From: Anaerocolumna aminovalerica
GTDB taxonomy: Bacteria; Bacillota; Clostridia; Lachnospirales; Lachnospiraceae
DNA: 64,000 nucleotides
NCBI RefSeq assembly: GCF_900115365.1
Contig: NZ_FOWD01000011.1
Span: 54,100 to 118,099, forward strand
Direction: 5' to 3'
Below the pieces are notes generated by a model. It was not told the origin of the DNA. It saw nothing but the letters and a program-made list of their open reading frames with translations, and did not search any database. The position numbers and the translations under genes are program-made. Shown here one piece after another: positions 53,741 to 63,829 of the stretch (positions within the stretch are counted from its first letter, which is position 1; the number at the start of each line of letters is the position of its first letter).

Positions 53741-55036
53741 ATGATTAAAATTTTAAAAGGTAATTTTGTATTTACAAAAGAAATGAATCGTTTTGAAGTG
53801 TATGAAAATGGGTATGTAGTAGTAGAGAACGGTAAGATTAAATTGCTCACAAAAGAATTACCGGAAATATATCAGGACACAGCCGTTGAAGACATGGGAG
53901 ATCAATTAATCATCCCTGGTTTTGTTGATCTTCATGTACATGCTCCGCAATGGCTTAATACAGGAATTGGTTATAGCAAAGAACTTCTTCCATGGTTAAA
54001 TGATTATACCTTTCCTTTGGAAAGTGAATTTGATAGTGTAGAGTTTGCCAAGGAACATTATGAGAATTTTATACAGGATTTATGGGAAGCAGGTACTACA
54101 AGAGCCTGTGTCTTTGCTACAAGGCACAAAGATGCTACCTCTCTTTTAATTAAATTGCTAAAGGAATCCGGTTTAGGGGCTTATGTGGGAAAAGTAAATA
54201 TGGACCGCAATTCTTCTCCAAGATTACAAGAAACCACTGAACAATCCATTCAGGAAACCATAGAACTTTTGGAAGAAGATCCTACATTATATGAAGCTTT
54301 TGCAAAGGATAATACTACAGAAGCACCTTTGGTTCAGTATATATTGACTCCACGTTTTGTACCTAGCACTACTGCTGCCTTAATGAAGGCCTTAGGTGAG
54401 ATAGCAGTAAAATATAACTTACCCATTCAGTCCCATCTAAGTGAGAACCGTTCTGAAGTAGCATGGGTAAAAGAACTGCATCCTGATATTGATAGTTTCG
54501 CAGAGGTTTATGAGCACTTTGGACTTATTCAGCCTGGCAGAACGATTATGGCACATTGTGTTTATAATACAGATTCAGAAATAGAGCTGCTTAGAAAAAA
54601 CCAAGTGTATGTAGCCCATTGTCCTCAGTCAAACTTTAATTTAGCCAGTGGTATTATGCCTCTTAGAAAATACCTTAACCTGAATGTACCAGTTGGACTA
54701 GGTTCAGATGTAGGAGGGGGACATGTTCTTGATATGTCCAAACACATTGTAGACTGTATTACTGCATCCAAAATGTATTTTGTAGATCATCCTGACTATG
54801 CTCCAATCAGTGTCTCTGAAGCCTTTTATTTAGCTACCAAAGGCGGTGGTAGCTTCTTTGGTAAAGTGGGCAGTTTTGAAGAAGGTTACGATTTTGATGC
54901 CTTGGTTATCAATGATTCATCTCTTAAAATGAACGGAACCCCTACTTTGGTGGAACGTTTAGAGAAATTCATTTATAACGGCTCAAGCCATAATATTGCT
55001 AAAAGATTTGTCAGAGGTACAGAGATAAAAAGATAA
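53741..55036 (+). CDS. guaD: Guanine deaminase (amidohydrolase)
   Basis: The enzyme hydrolyses guanine to xanthine and ammonia in purine salvage. The 431 residues carry the Zn ligands VDLHVHAPQ, LPIQSHLSEN, IMAHCVY and GLGSDVGGGHV, in the order of the guanine deaminase subgroup; the APQ after HVH and SEN after HL are typical of that subgroup. GGAGGGC precedes the ATG. It stands alone on the plus strand between mutY and ilvC, with its own promoter. Confidence 0.92.
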   Translation: MIKILKGNFVFTKEMNRFEVYENGYVVVENGKIKLLTKELPEIYQDTAVEDMGDQLIIPGFVDLHVHAPQWLNTGIGYSKELLPWLNDYTFPLESEFDSVEFAKEHYENFIQDLWEAGTTRACVFATRHKDATSLLIKLLKESGLGAYVGKVNMDRNSSPRLQETTEQSIQETIELLEEDPTLYEAFAKDNTTEAPLVQYILTPRFVPSTTAALMKALGEIAVKYNLPIQSHLSENRSEVAWVKELHPDIDSFAEVYEHFGLIQPGRTIMAHCVYNTDSEIELLRKNQVYVAHCPQSNFNLASGIMPLRKYLNLNVPVGLGSDVGGGHVLDMSKHIVDCITASKMYFVDHPDYAPISVSEAFYLATKGGGSFFGKVGSFEEGYDFDALVINDSSLKMNGTPTLVERLEKFIYNGSSHNIAKRFVRGTEIKR

Positions 55037-55144
55037 CTTTTTAATATCTTCTATATCAATATTTTATTAACAGAATAAAATATTGGATAAATGCTTTCTC
55101 ATAAACAACATTAACCACTACTCAGTACTGATAGAATTAATAAA

Positions 55145-55258
55145 ATAAGACCTTCCTGTTTATGGACAATGTTTCTGATACTTTTGATTATACTATGAAA
55201 ACCATAGTATTTCCTTAATTACAAGTATGGAACATATACATATCCCCGAAGGTCTTAT
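55145..55258. terminator. Long-range inverted repeat between guaD and ilvC
   Basis: ATAAGACCTTC (55145-55155) is complementary to GAAGGTCTTAT (55248-55258) over a 92-base loop that also holds ACTATG/CATAGT. On the minus strand TTTATT follows. It lies between convergent genes, so it may end both, but the large loop makes this uncertain. Confidence 0.4.
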
Positions 55259-55280
55259 ATTTTATTGATAAATTCTTAAA

Positions 55281-56333
<1,053 letters not shown>

Positions 56334-56482
56334 TTAAACATATCTAAATAACCAGTATGATTCTTTACTTGTTTAAACTATTAAAGTTCATGTATAAAAA
56401 ATAAATTTAATTTATTAATACCTATGTGTTTTTATGTACTGGACAAATATATGCGCCCTATGGACATAATTGGTATAAACAA

Positions 56483-56509
56483 TGAGAAACACGCTTAGCG
56501 AGTTTCTCA
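56483..56509 (-). terminator. Hairpin after ilvN
   Basis: TGAGAAAC (56483-56490) pairs perfectly with GTTTCTCA (56502-56509) around CGCTTAGCG-type loop bases that can pair further. On the minus strand TTGTTTAT follows. It lies 66 bases past ilvN and before the ilvC leader. Confidence 0.5.
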
Positions 56510-56574
56510 CATTTACGGACAGATTCGATATGTAAGAAGATTTAAAATTCTTTTTTCCTCTTAGATTATTACAT

Positions 56575-57081
56575 CTAATCATCCAGGTATTCAGCAATAT
56601 CTCCTGCCCCGCGTGTAAGACCGGTTATACCTGTTCTTACAAGTTCTTTTATTGTAAACCCTTCTAATAAATTCAGAAAGGCATTTATTTTATTCTTATT
56701 ACCTGTTAATTCTATCATGAGAGAATCCACTGCTACATCCACAATCTTTGCCCTGAATATATCAGCGATTGCAATAATAGCTTGCCGTTCTTTCACATTT
56801 GCTGAGACTTTTACCAGAACAAGTTCTCTGCACACTGATTCGTCCGGTAATAACTCTCTGACTTCACGAACATCTTCTAATTTTAATAACTGATTACGAA
56901 TCTGTTCTAAAATTTGATCGTCACCATTTACCACAACAGTTATTCTTGAGTAGGAAGGATCTTCAGTTATACCACCTGTCAAACTGTCTATATTATATCC
57001 TCTTCTACTGAACAGACCAGATACACGGCTAACTACACCTGCTGTATTATCCACCAGTATTGACAACACCATTTTTTTCAT
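56575..57081 (-). CDS. ilvN: Acetolactate synthase small (regulatory) subunit
   Basis: IlvN/IlvH binds valine and controls acetolactate synthase. The 168 residues have an N-terminal ACT domain (MKKMVLSILVDNTAGVVSRV, FSRRGYNIDSLTGG) and a C-terminal domain with LVKVSANVKERQAI and EGFTIKELVRTGITGLTRG. GGGGAGG lies five bases before the ATG at 57081; the open frame runs 28 codons upstream without a site. The catalytic subunit gene ilvB is not adjacent, which is unusual. Confidence 0.96.
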   Translation of the reverse strand: MKKMVLSILVDNTAGVVSRVSGLFSRRGYNIDSLTGGITEDPSYSRITVVVNGDDQILEQIRNQLLKLEDVREVRELLPDESVCRELVLVKVSANVKERQAIIAIADIFRAKIVDVAVDSLMIELTGNKNKINAFLNLLEGFTIKELVRTGITGLTRGAGDIAEYLDD

Positions 57082-57121
57082 TGGGACCTCCCCATAGCAC
57101 ATTGCCAAATAAATTGTATAC

Positions 57122-57150
57122 ATTGTAACAATATGAATACCAAAAGTCAA
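57122..57150 (-). promoter_or_regulatory. Sigma-A-type promoter of ilvN
   Basis: On the minus strand TTGACT (57150-57145) and TACAAT (57127-57122) are 17 bases apart. The predicted leader is about 34 bases, too short for a T-box. Confidence 0.6.
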
Positions 57151-57306
57151 TAATGAATATACCAATAATTTAATTCATTTTTATACCAATTCAGTAATAA
57201 TTATTTATTATATTAAAACTTAATCTGTCTTTTCACGTTTCTTAATATTCAAATGATGCATGTTTATGCTATACCTATTAATATACTATGCATTCATATT
57301 ATGCAT

Positions 57307-58266
57307 TTATATTAACAGTAATAAACCAATATTTCGGATTAGGCCGGTTTTTAAATATCCCTTTGATAGAATAAGTTTTCTTCTCATAAACCAGCTATTT
57401 TCTTTTATGTGAACAAAATCATATACCAAGGCTTTTTTATTACCGGTTAAATCCTTTTCAAAGATGTTATAGAATTCCCTTGCTTGTTTTATAGTTATAT
57501 CAAGTATTTCCTTTTGTTTATGAAGATTGGAGATTCTATTCTTTACATAGGTCAAAAAGCTTTGATTTCCTACTACATTATTCTCATGTTGACGGTAAAG
57601 TAAGGTTCCTTCTTTCAGATAAGTAATATGACCGATAGCAGATGCAATTAAGGCAATCCACCAATCATGATATCTGGCATTCTTAGGTATAACATCTAAT
57701 CTATCTGCTAATGCTCCATTAAACATTATTGTACATCCAATTAATTTATTTTCCATCAGCATATGGGCTAAATCTCTTCGATTGGTATTCAAATTACTGG
57801 TTTTATAAAAAGAGGATTGTTGAATATTAAGTTTTTCATCCACAACAATAGCATCTGTAAAAACTGCCACCGGCTTTTCACTGCCATATCTCTTTTCCGC
57901 TTTTTTCATCTGTTTTAGGGTTTTATAAATCTTCTCCCCCATCCATACATCATCCTGATCACAAAACATATAATAGTGATTGTGTTTTTTTTCATTTTCT
58001 TCCTGATTATTTAGCTGGGTTACCAGCTTGACCCCCTCTAAGAAATTACGTGTTACACCTTTATTGGTATTATTTCTATAATATCTGATTTTTTGAGGGT
58101 ACTGCTGTATATATTTTTTTATTATTGATTCCGTTTGATCCTTGGAACCATCATCAAAAATCCATAACATCCAGTTTTCAAAACTGTTATGAAGTATGGA
58201 TTCGATCTGATCTTTTATATATTTTTCACCGTTGTAGGCAGCCATAATGATATTAACTTTATTCAT
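57307..58266 (-). CDS. Family 2 glycosyltransferase
   Basis: The 319-residue GT-A enzyme has NIIMAAYNGEKYIKDQIESI, the nucleotide site FDDGSKDQT and the metal/acceptor motif FCDQDDVWMGEK, which is typical of rhamnosyl- and related transferases of surface polysaccharides. No membrane segment is obvious beyond a hydrophobic C-terminus (IRNIGLLLLI). GAAGGGG precedes the ATG. It follows a second GT2 gene after 33 bases; the pair probably builds a cell-surface glycan, but the sugars are not known. Confidence 0.88.
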   Translation of the reverse strand: MNKVNIIMAAYNGEKYIKDQIESILHNSFENWMLWIFDDGSKDQTESIIKKYIQQYPQKIRYYRNNTNKGVTRNFLEGVKLVTQLNNQEENEKKHNHYYMFCDQDDVWMGEKIYKTLKQMKKAEKRYGSEKPVAVFTDAIVVDEKLNIQQSSFYKTSNLNTNRRDLAHMLMENKLIGCTIMFNGALADRLDVIPKNARYHDWWIALIASAIGHITYLKEGTLLYRQHENNVVGNQSFLTYVKNRISNLHKQKEILDITIKQAREFYNIFEKDLTGNKKALVYDFVHIKENSWFMRRKLILSKGYLKTGLIRNIGLLLLI

Positions 58267-58299
58267 GTGTATAACCCCTTCTTATAGTTTTTCAGTATT

Positions 58300-59292
58300 T
58301 TACCAGTAATGAGGATTCATACTTAATTTCTTTATTATGTTTTTAGGTATTCTTTCATAGTTTTTTCCTGCCAGATATCCTAAATATTTAAATCCACTTT
58401 GGAAAATCAAATCAGGAATCAGTATATACTTTTTCTCATCTGCCAAATACTTTGCAGTTTGTTTTACCAGCTTAATACCTTCACTTTCCGACTTTACAGC
58501 AGAAAACACTTCTTTATACTGCTGCTGGGATACCGCTAAATCAAAATTTCTCTTAAATTGCTGAATATAAGTATATTCATGGGAATGAACCACTTTTGCA
58601 TCTGCTGCATAAGCAATAAAATAGCCTGCCTGAATAATTGCAGCTGCCATAATCATATCTTCATTAAATATAGTTTTTGTTACAAAACCACCCAGTTCAT
58701 CATAAACCTCTTTTCGATAGGCGCTGCATACATTGGAACAAAAGTAGGTTTTTATTCCAAGCCTTGGAAGATCTTCTTTGGATTTCATAGAGCTTTCTTC
58801 CGGATAATTAAAGGTTCTGGTATATTTCTCTATAATGCCTGCATTTTTTCTTGGAAGTTGTCTTCCGTAAACAGCTGCAACCTGAGGGTTACAAAAAGGC
58901 TCCAGTAAATTCCTGACAAGTTCTTTATCCTCCGGAACAGCATCCTGGGTCAGAAACAGAATAATATCCGCATCAGAAAGGTGGGCACCATAATTTCTGG
59001 TACCACCATGATCAAAGTCACTTTTATCAATAGGAATACATTGTATAAGACAAGAAGAATCATTTAATGCTTGAACTAAGGATATAATATCTTCCTCACT
59101 TTTTCTTGACTCTTCTGTTTGGTCTGCCGGATTATCCTCTATAGTTTGTAACAAATAAATCCGGTTAGGTCTTACACTTTGCTTTATTAATCGTTCTAGT
59201 GAATGTTTAAATCTATGATCCGGTTTATATACCGGTATTATTATATCTACCGTTAAAGAAAGGTTCCCTTCTTCTGCTGCTGACTTTTCCAT
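58300..59292 (-). CDS. Family 2 glycosyltransferase (rhamnosyltransferase-like)
   Basis: The roughly 330-residue enzyme has VDIIIPVYKPDHRFKHSLERL, the FDHGGTRNYGAHLSDADI segment, FLTQDAVPEDKE (the QDA-type acceptor motif) and GGFVTKTIFNEDMIMAAAII. This pattern is seen in rhamnosyltransferases. The ATG at 59292 and a GTG two codons upstream (59298) are both possible, since GGGAG and GGGTG lie before them. It precedes the other GT2 gene. A nested palindrome (59331-59371) lies upstream. Confidence 0.87.
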   Translation of the reverse strand: MEKSAAEEGNLSLTVDIIIPVYKPDHRFKHSLERLIKQSVRPNRIYLLQTIEDNPADQTEESRKSEEDIISLVQALNDSSCLIQCIPIDKSDFDHGGTRNYGAHLSDADIILFLTQDAVPEDKELVRNLLEPFCNPQVAAVYGRQLPRKNAGIIEKYTRTFNYPEESSMKSKEDLPRLGIKTYFCSNVCSAYRKEVYDELGGFVTKTIFNEDMIMAAAIIQAGYFIAYAADAKVVHSHEYTYIQQFKRNFDLAVSQQQYKEVFSAVKSESEGIKLVKQTAKYLADEKKYILIPDLIFQSGFKYLGYLAGKNYERIPKNIIKKLSMNPHYW

Positions 59293-59330
59293 CTTCACAC
59301 CCGCTCCCTTTTATTCACATTTGTAACATG

Positions 59331-59371
59331 GCTGCCTTGGCAGCAACAGAAACTGCAAAGCAGTTTCTGTT
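59331..59371. repeat. Adjacent perfect hairpins before the glycosyltransferase
   Basis: GCTGCC (59331-59336) pairs with GGCAGC (59339-59344), and AACAGAAACTGC (59345-59356) pairs perfectly with GCAGTTTCTGTT (59360-59371) around AAA. Flanking ACATG and CATGT extend the symmetry. They lie about 40-80 bases upstream of the start on the minus strand. Confidence 0.75.
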
Positions 59372-59530
59372 CATGTATTTATTCTGACACCCATTATACC
59401 ACATCTCTTTGCAGATTTCATATTTCCACAAATAATAGGTGTTTTTATTAGTTTTTTCAACCTGAAAAACATATTCTTGAAAACATATGGTGGTGCCTTC
59501 AAAATAATTGTCTTTCAACTTTTATCTAAG

Positions 59531-61081
59531 TTATGGTCTATAATCAAATACAATATCTAATACTCTTTCGACATATTTCCCATCTGCCAAACTTTTTACC
59601 GTAATAGTGCCTTTAGAACCAGCTTTTGTATAGGTTAAAGTATCCTGTAATTCTTGCCCGGACTCTATACTTATATCATTAATAGCCACAATAATATCTC
59701 CAACTTTTATTCCAGCTTCTTCTGCGGCAGAACCTTCCTTAACCTTGCTTACATAATAACCTACAGGCATTTCGAATGCCTGGGAGTACACTTCTGTTAC
59801 ATCCTCACCGGATACCCCAATATAAGCTCTGTCTTTTTCCGCTAAGGTGGTTCGGTTCATTAAATGATTGATAATAGGTATAGCATTGGATATTGGGATG
59901 GCATATCCAATACTTTCAACGGATTCATCAACGTATTTTACAGAATTAATTCCAATTACTTCACCTTTGGAATTTAATAATGCTCCTCCGCTATTTCCAG
60001 GATTGATTGCCGCATCTGTCTGAATTAAGTTTAATTTTACCCCTTCAATATCAACTTTCCGGTTTACTGCACTAATATAGCCAACGGTTACAGATTGTCC
60101 ATAACCCAAAGCATTACCGATTGCAATAGCCATTTCTCCAAGTTTGGTATTATCTGAGTTTCCTAATGTAGCAATCTTAATATTTTTAATAGTATCTTTT
60201 TCTAAATCATTAATATCCACGGAGACTACTGCTAAATCTGAATTTGGAGCTGTTCCTTTCACTTTAGCAGAAGCTTTTGTCTTATCTGCAAAAATGATTT
60301 CTACTTTAGAAGCACCATCTATAACATGATTGTTGGTTGCAATCAATATTTCAGAATCATTCTGTCCAATAATAATACCGGAGCCACTACCAGGTACCTC
60401 CTGGCTATATTGTCTGCCAAAGAAATCACTGGATACATTCGTTACTAAAGAATTAATTGCAACAATGGAAGGCATTACATTTTCAACTACTTCGGATACA
60501 TCTCCGGTTACTTTACCTTTTGTACTGGCTTCCACTGCAACTGTATCCCTGTTACCTGCATTTTCTTCTGCTGTCAGGTTCTTGCCATCTATAGTTTCAC
60601 CAAAAGAAGAATTACCAATACCTTTTCCAAAATAATTATATGTCTGTAAGGAAGCTGCTCCAAGAGTACCTATAACCAGTCCTGCTAATGCTACCATACC
60701 AACCTTATTTAAGAATTTATATTTCTTTTTTATTTTAACAGGATTCTCTTCATAGGAATTTGAATTTTTATTATTCTCATAAAGATTTTCTATATTTACA
60801 TAAGGAGTTACTTCTTCTTTGTCAGGATTTTCTTTTTTTATATTAGGAGTTGTTTTTTCCCTGTTAGGATCTTCTTTATCACTATTTAAATTTTCCCCTC
60901 GATAAATAGATCCTTTTTCCTCATAAGAATTATTATCTCCTGTTGACCTATATGTTTGATTTAATCTTTCTAAATCCTGCTTATTTAATTGGTAAATACT
61001 GTTGTTATCTTGGTTTTGTTGTGATTGGATATTGTCATTCTCACTATTTTGAGATTCATAATTGTTATGTTCATCGTTCAT
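59531..61081 (-). CDS. HtrA/DegP-type serine protease with PDZ domain
   Basis: The membrane-anchored protease degrades or checks misfolded exported proteins. From ATG 61081 (after GAAAGGAG) the 516 residues have a charged Asn/Gln/Glu-rich cytoplasmic part (1 to about 115), one membrane helix (about 125-147, VGMVALAGLVIGTLGAASL), a trypsin-like domain with ATNNHVIDGA (His), SDLAVVSVDI (Asp) and PGNSGGALLN (Ser), and a PDZ domain (about 420-510, GSAAEEAGIKVGDIIVAIND). Its neighbours do not suggest an operon. Confidence 0.94.
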   Translation of the reverse strand: MNDEHNNYESQNSENDNIQSQQNQDNNSIYQLNKQDLERLNQTYRSTGDNNSYEEKGSIYRGENLNSDKEDPNREKTTPNIKKENPDKEEVTPYVNIENLYENNKNSNSYEENPVKIKKKYKFLNKVGMVALAGLVIGTLGAASLQTYNYFGKGIGNSSFGETIDGKNLTAEENAGNRDTVAVEASTKGKVTGDVSEVVENVMPSIVAINSLVTNVSSDFFGRQYSQEVPGSGSGIIIGQNDSEILIATNNHVIDGASKVEIIFADKTKASAKVKGTAPNSDLAVVSVDINDLEKDTIKNIKIATLGNSDNTKLGEMAIAIGNALGYGQSVTVGYISAVNRKVDIEGVKLNLIQTDAAINPGNSGGALLNSKGEVIGINSVKYVDESVESIGYAIPISNAIPIINHLMNRTTLAEKDRAYIGVSGEDVTEVYSQAFEMPVGYYVSKVKEGSAAEEAGIKVGDIIVAINDISIESGQELQDTLTYTKAGSKGTITVKSLADGKYVERVLDIVFDYRP

Positions 61082-61283
61082 ACAAATATCTCCTTTCAAA
61101 CTAAAGCTATATTTCATTCATTTCTCTAATGTTTATAACCAAAGTTTATCAAGAATTTATGTCTACTTTGTGATTTCACTTTGAAAAAATTATGAATCTA
61201 ATAATATTCTTTCTTTTTCTATAATATGAAATCTTACACCATGCTTTACCTTGTACTGTTAGCTTTGTTGCTATTTATCACCT

Positions 61284-62429
61284 TTATACCATATGATAAT
61301 TGCCCAGTATTCGAAATCCAATAGCTTCCTCTTGAATTCCTAACAGTGCATTTTTTACACTGGGTTCTTTAAGGTTTCCTGTAAAGTCAACAAAGAAACG
61401 ATATTCAAAAGCATGGCCTTCTAAAGGCCTGGATTCAATTTTTGTCATATTCAGATTGTTATAAATAAAATGAGATAACATGTTATACAAAGATCCGCTT
61501 TCATGGGGAAGTTCAAAACATATACTTATTTTATTTGCATTTTTAATGAATTCTTTTTTCTTCGTGATTATTATGAATCTTGTAGAATTAGTATTTTCGT
61601 GATTAATGGACTCTTTCAGAACTTTTAGTTTATAACATTTTGCAGCTCTTACACTTGCAATAGCTCCTTGTGTAATATCCTGATCCTCCTGAACTTTCTT
61701 GGCACTGTCTGAAGTGCTGAGCCATTCAATAGGGCTCATATGGTGATGGCTTTCTAAAAATTTGGAACATTGCATAAGTGCCTGAGGATGAGAGTAAACC
61801 TTCTTAATATCCTCCAGTTTTGCTTCCGGTAATCCCAGTAACGCCTGCTGAACCTTAACTACATGTTCTCCTATTATATAATTATCATATTCCACAAGAA
61901 GATCATAAATATCAGCAATGCCCCCTGTGGATGTGTTTTCAATAGGAAGCACTCCATAATCTGCTTCGCCTATTTTAATAACTTCCATAATTTCTTTAAA
62001 AGTCGGAGCATAAAAACATTCAATATCTGTATTAAAATATTCCTCCATGGCCTGCTCTGTATAGGAACCTTTTACTCCAAAACAAACTACTTTCATTTTT
62101 TTATCCCTATGTAAACTTTCGATTTCTTTTAAGGGAAGTTCCTGTTCTCCGGCACTCATTAATCCGTATTGATATTTTCGGCTCATTGACATGATCTGGG
62201 TGAATAATTCTGTAATACCATGCTTATTAAAATCATTACTTGCCATAGCCTGTAAAACACGGAGTTTTTCATTTTCTCTTTCTTTATCTAATACCTTTTT
62301 TCCGGTTTTTATCTTATAAGCAGCTACATCCTTTGCAATTTCCATTCTCTCTTCGAATAAGGAAACTATTTGTTTATCTATTCTATCAATTTCATTCCTG
62401 CTCTGCTGCAAATCAATCATTTTAACCAT
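61284..62429 (-). CDS. pheA: Bifunctional chorismate mutase / prephenate dehydratase
   Basis: PheA converts chorismate through prephenate to phenylpyruvate, for phenylalanine. The 381 residues fuse an AroQ chorismate mutase (about 1-90, EIDRIDKQIVSLFEERMEIA), a prephenate dehydratase (about 105-285, VCFGVKGSYTEQAMEEYF, GVLPIENTSTGGI, the catalytic ENTNSTRF) and a C-terminal ACT domain with IESRPLEGHAFEYRFFVDF. Fused P-proteins are common in Clostridia. ATG at 62429 follows AAAGGA; six more codons upstream are open. It is divergent from the 62634 gene. Confidence 0.95.
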   Translation of the reverse strand: MVKMIDLQQSRNEIDRIDKQIVSLFEERMEIAKDVAAYKIKTGKKVLDKERENEKLRVLQAMASNDFNKHGITELFTQIMSMSRKYQYGLMSAGEQELPLKEIESLHRDKKMKVVCFGVKGSYTEQAMEEYFNTDIECFYAPTFKEIMEVIKIGEADYGVLPIENTSTGGIADIYDLLVEYDNYIIGEHVVKVQQALLGLPEAKLEDIKKVYSHPQALMQCSKFLESHHHMSPIEWLSTSDSAKKVQEDQDITQGAIASVRAAKCYKLKVLKESINHENTNSTRFIIITKKKEFIKNANKISICFELPHESGSLYNMLSHFIYNNLNMTKIESRPLEGHAFEYRFFVDFTGNLKEPSVKNALLGIQEEAIGFRILGNYHMV

Positions 62430-62466
62430 ACCTGTTCCTTTCTGCATTGAGCCTAATCTTTTTCAC

Positions 62467-62495
62467 ATTATAAATAACTATTTTACTTTTTGCAA
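62467..62495 (-). promoter_or_regulatory. Sigma-A-type promoter of pheA
   Basis: On the minus strand TTGCAA (62495-62490) and a perfect TATAAT (62472-62467) are 17 bases apart. The leader before pheA is about 30 bases. Confidence 0.65.
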
Positions 62496-62512
62496 CACTT
62501 ATAAAGAATTCA

Positions 62513-62541
62513 TTGCAATAAACTTTTCAAGGATTTATAAT
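62513..62541 (+). promoter_or_regulatory. Sigma-A-type promoter of the DUF5050-like gene
   Basis: TTGCAA (62513-62518) and a perfect TATAAT (62536-62541) are 17 bases apart. It lies only 18 bases from the pheA -35, so the two promoters are back to back. Confidence 0.65.
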
Positions 62542-62633
62542 AGGAATAGAATTTATTGCCTAATATTTCATATTGCTAGAAATTAATAAGGTTGGTTACA
62601 AAATATTTTACTAATGATAGGAGGAAATAGCAT

Positions 62634-63656
62634 ATGCCTAAGCTTAAGAGAATTATCATCCTTATTCTTATTTTGCTCTTTGTATCAATAGCAGTTATTT
62701 TAAGGTTAAACACTTCAAGGAATAAATTTAACAAAGAGGATATTTCAGGAAATACCCCGGGTAATCTTTTCAACGGTGGGTTGTTCAGCCAATTGGATGA
62801 TAAAATATACTTTAGTAATTATAAAGATGATGGTGCCCTTTATGTTATGGATTTAAATGGAATTGACTTCAAAAAGTTATCATCAGATAAGGCAGGACAT
62901 ATTAATGTTTTAGGAAATTACATATATTACATACATAATGACAAAAAAAGAAACAATTCAAAAGGTGTTCTTGAATTTAATAATAGCGGAATTTATCGAA
63001 CTAATTTAAAAGGAAATAAAATTAAAGTGCTGTATAATGATCCATGTACCTATATTAACGTTCACGGTAATTACGTTTATTACCAACATTATGATAAAGA
63101 AGAGGGATTAACCTTCTATTCAGTAAAAATAGACGGCAGTGAAGAAAAACAAATTTCAAAACGGCCAATAATACCAATATCTATTTTGGATAATATTCTT
63201 TATTACTCCAAAACAGAGAATACCAATTCAATCAGCAGTATGAACTTAAATGACGGATCTACCAATACCCTTTACTCGGATGAAAATACCTACGCTCCTG
63301 TGGTAAACGGAAACTTTATTTATTTTATATCCATATCGGACAGCTATAAAATTAAACGTATTCATTTGGACGGTAGTAATCCGGAAACTATCGTTGAAGA
63401 TAGCTGCAGTACCTTTAATATATCCCCGGAAGGAAAATATCTTTATTATCAGGTTGATGATACCAAAAATAACCGGATTTGCATTATGAACTTAGAGACA
63501 GGTGAAGTAAATACCCTTCTGGACGGTAATTATAAACAAATTCACATCGCCGGTAATAACGTATATTTTAGTGATTTTAATGAAACCAAAACCTATTATC
63601 TTCCTATTGGAGGTACCAATGGAATATCTACCTTCAATCCGCCTGTTTATAAATAA
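62634..63656 (+). CDS. Membrane-anchored DUF5050/beta-propeller-like protein
   Basis: The 340-residue protein has an N-terminal membrane helix (about 5-24, IIILILILLFVSIAVIL) and then about seven repeats of a short beta pattern, such as DKIYFSNYKDDGALYVMDLNG, GNYIYYIHNDKKRN and NGNFIYFISISDSYKIKRIHL (each quoted in part), as in DUF5050 proteins common in Clostridia and probably forming a propeller on the outside of the cell. Function is unknown. AGGAGG precedes the ATG. It is divergent from pheA. Confidence 0.85.
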   Translation: MPKLKRIIILILILLFVSIAVILRLNTSRNKFNKEDISGNTPGNLFNGGLFSQLDDKIYFSNYKDDGALYVMDLNGIDFKKLSSDKAGHINVLGNYIYYIHNDKKRNNSKGVLEFNNSGIYRTNLKGNKIKVLYNDPCTYINVHGNYVYYQHYDKEEGLTFYSVKIDGSEEKQISKRPIIPISILDNILYYSKTENTNSISSMNLNDGSTNTLYSDENTYAPVVNGNFIYFISISDSYKIKRIHLDGSNPETIVEDSCSTFNISPEGKYLYYQVDDTKNNRICIMNLETGEVNTLLDGNYKQIHIAGNNVYFSDFNETKTYYLPIGGTNGISTFNPPVYK

Positions 63657-63784
63657 AAATTTAGTTTACTAATGAACGTACGCTCAATGTCGTCAACTTT
63701 AGATGATAGCAAATTTCTACAAGAAAAATATTATATTATTTATATTTTATATTTTCATTTTTTTAAAAAAAGAGTATAATAAAT

Positions 63785-63804
63785 AAACCTAACAGAATAG
63801 GCTT
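63785..63804 (-). terminator. Short hairpin after the right-edge gene
   Basis: AAACCTA (63785-63791) pairs with TAGGCTT (63798-63804), one pair being G.T. On the minus strand ATTTATTAT follows. It lies 26 bases past the stop at 63830 and fits a weak terminator. Confidence 0.4.
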
Positions 63805-63829
63805 TTTGCAAATATTCACTTAAATATAC

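Noticed and set aside
59315..59518. 67-codon minus-strand frame between htrA and the glycosyltransferase
   Set aside because: It covers the perfect hairpins at 59331-59371, lacks a ribosome site and has no recognisable features.
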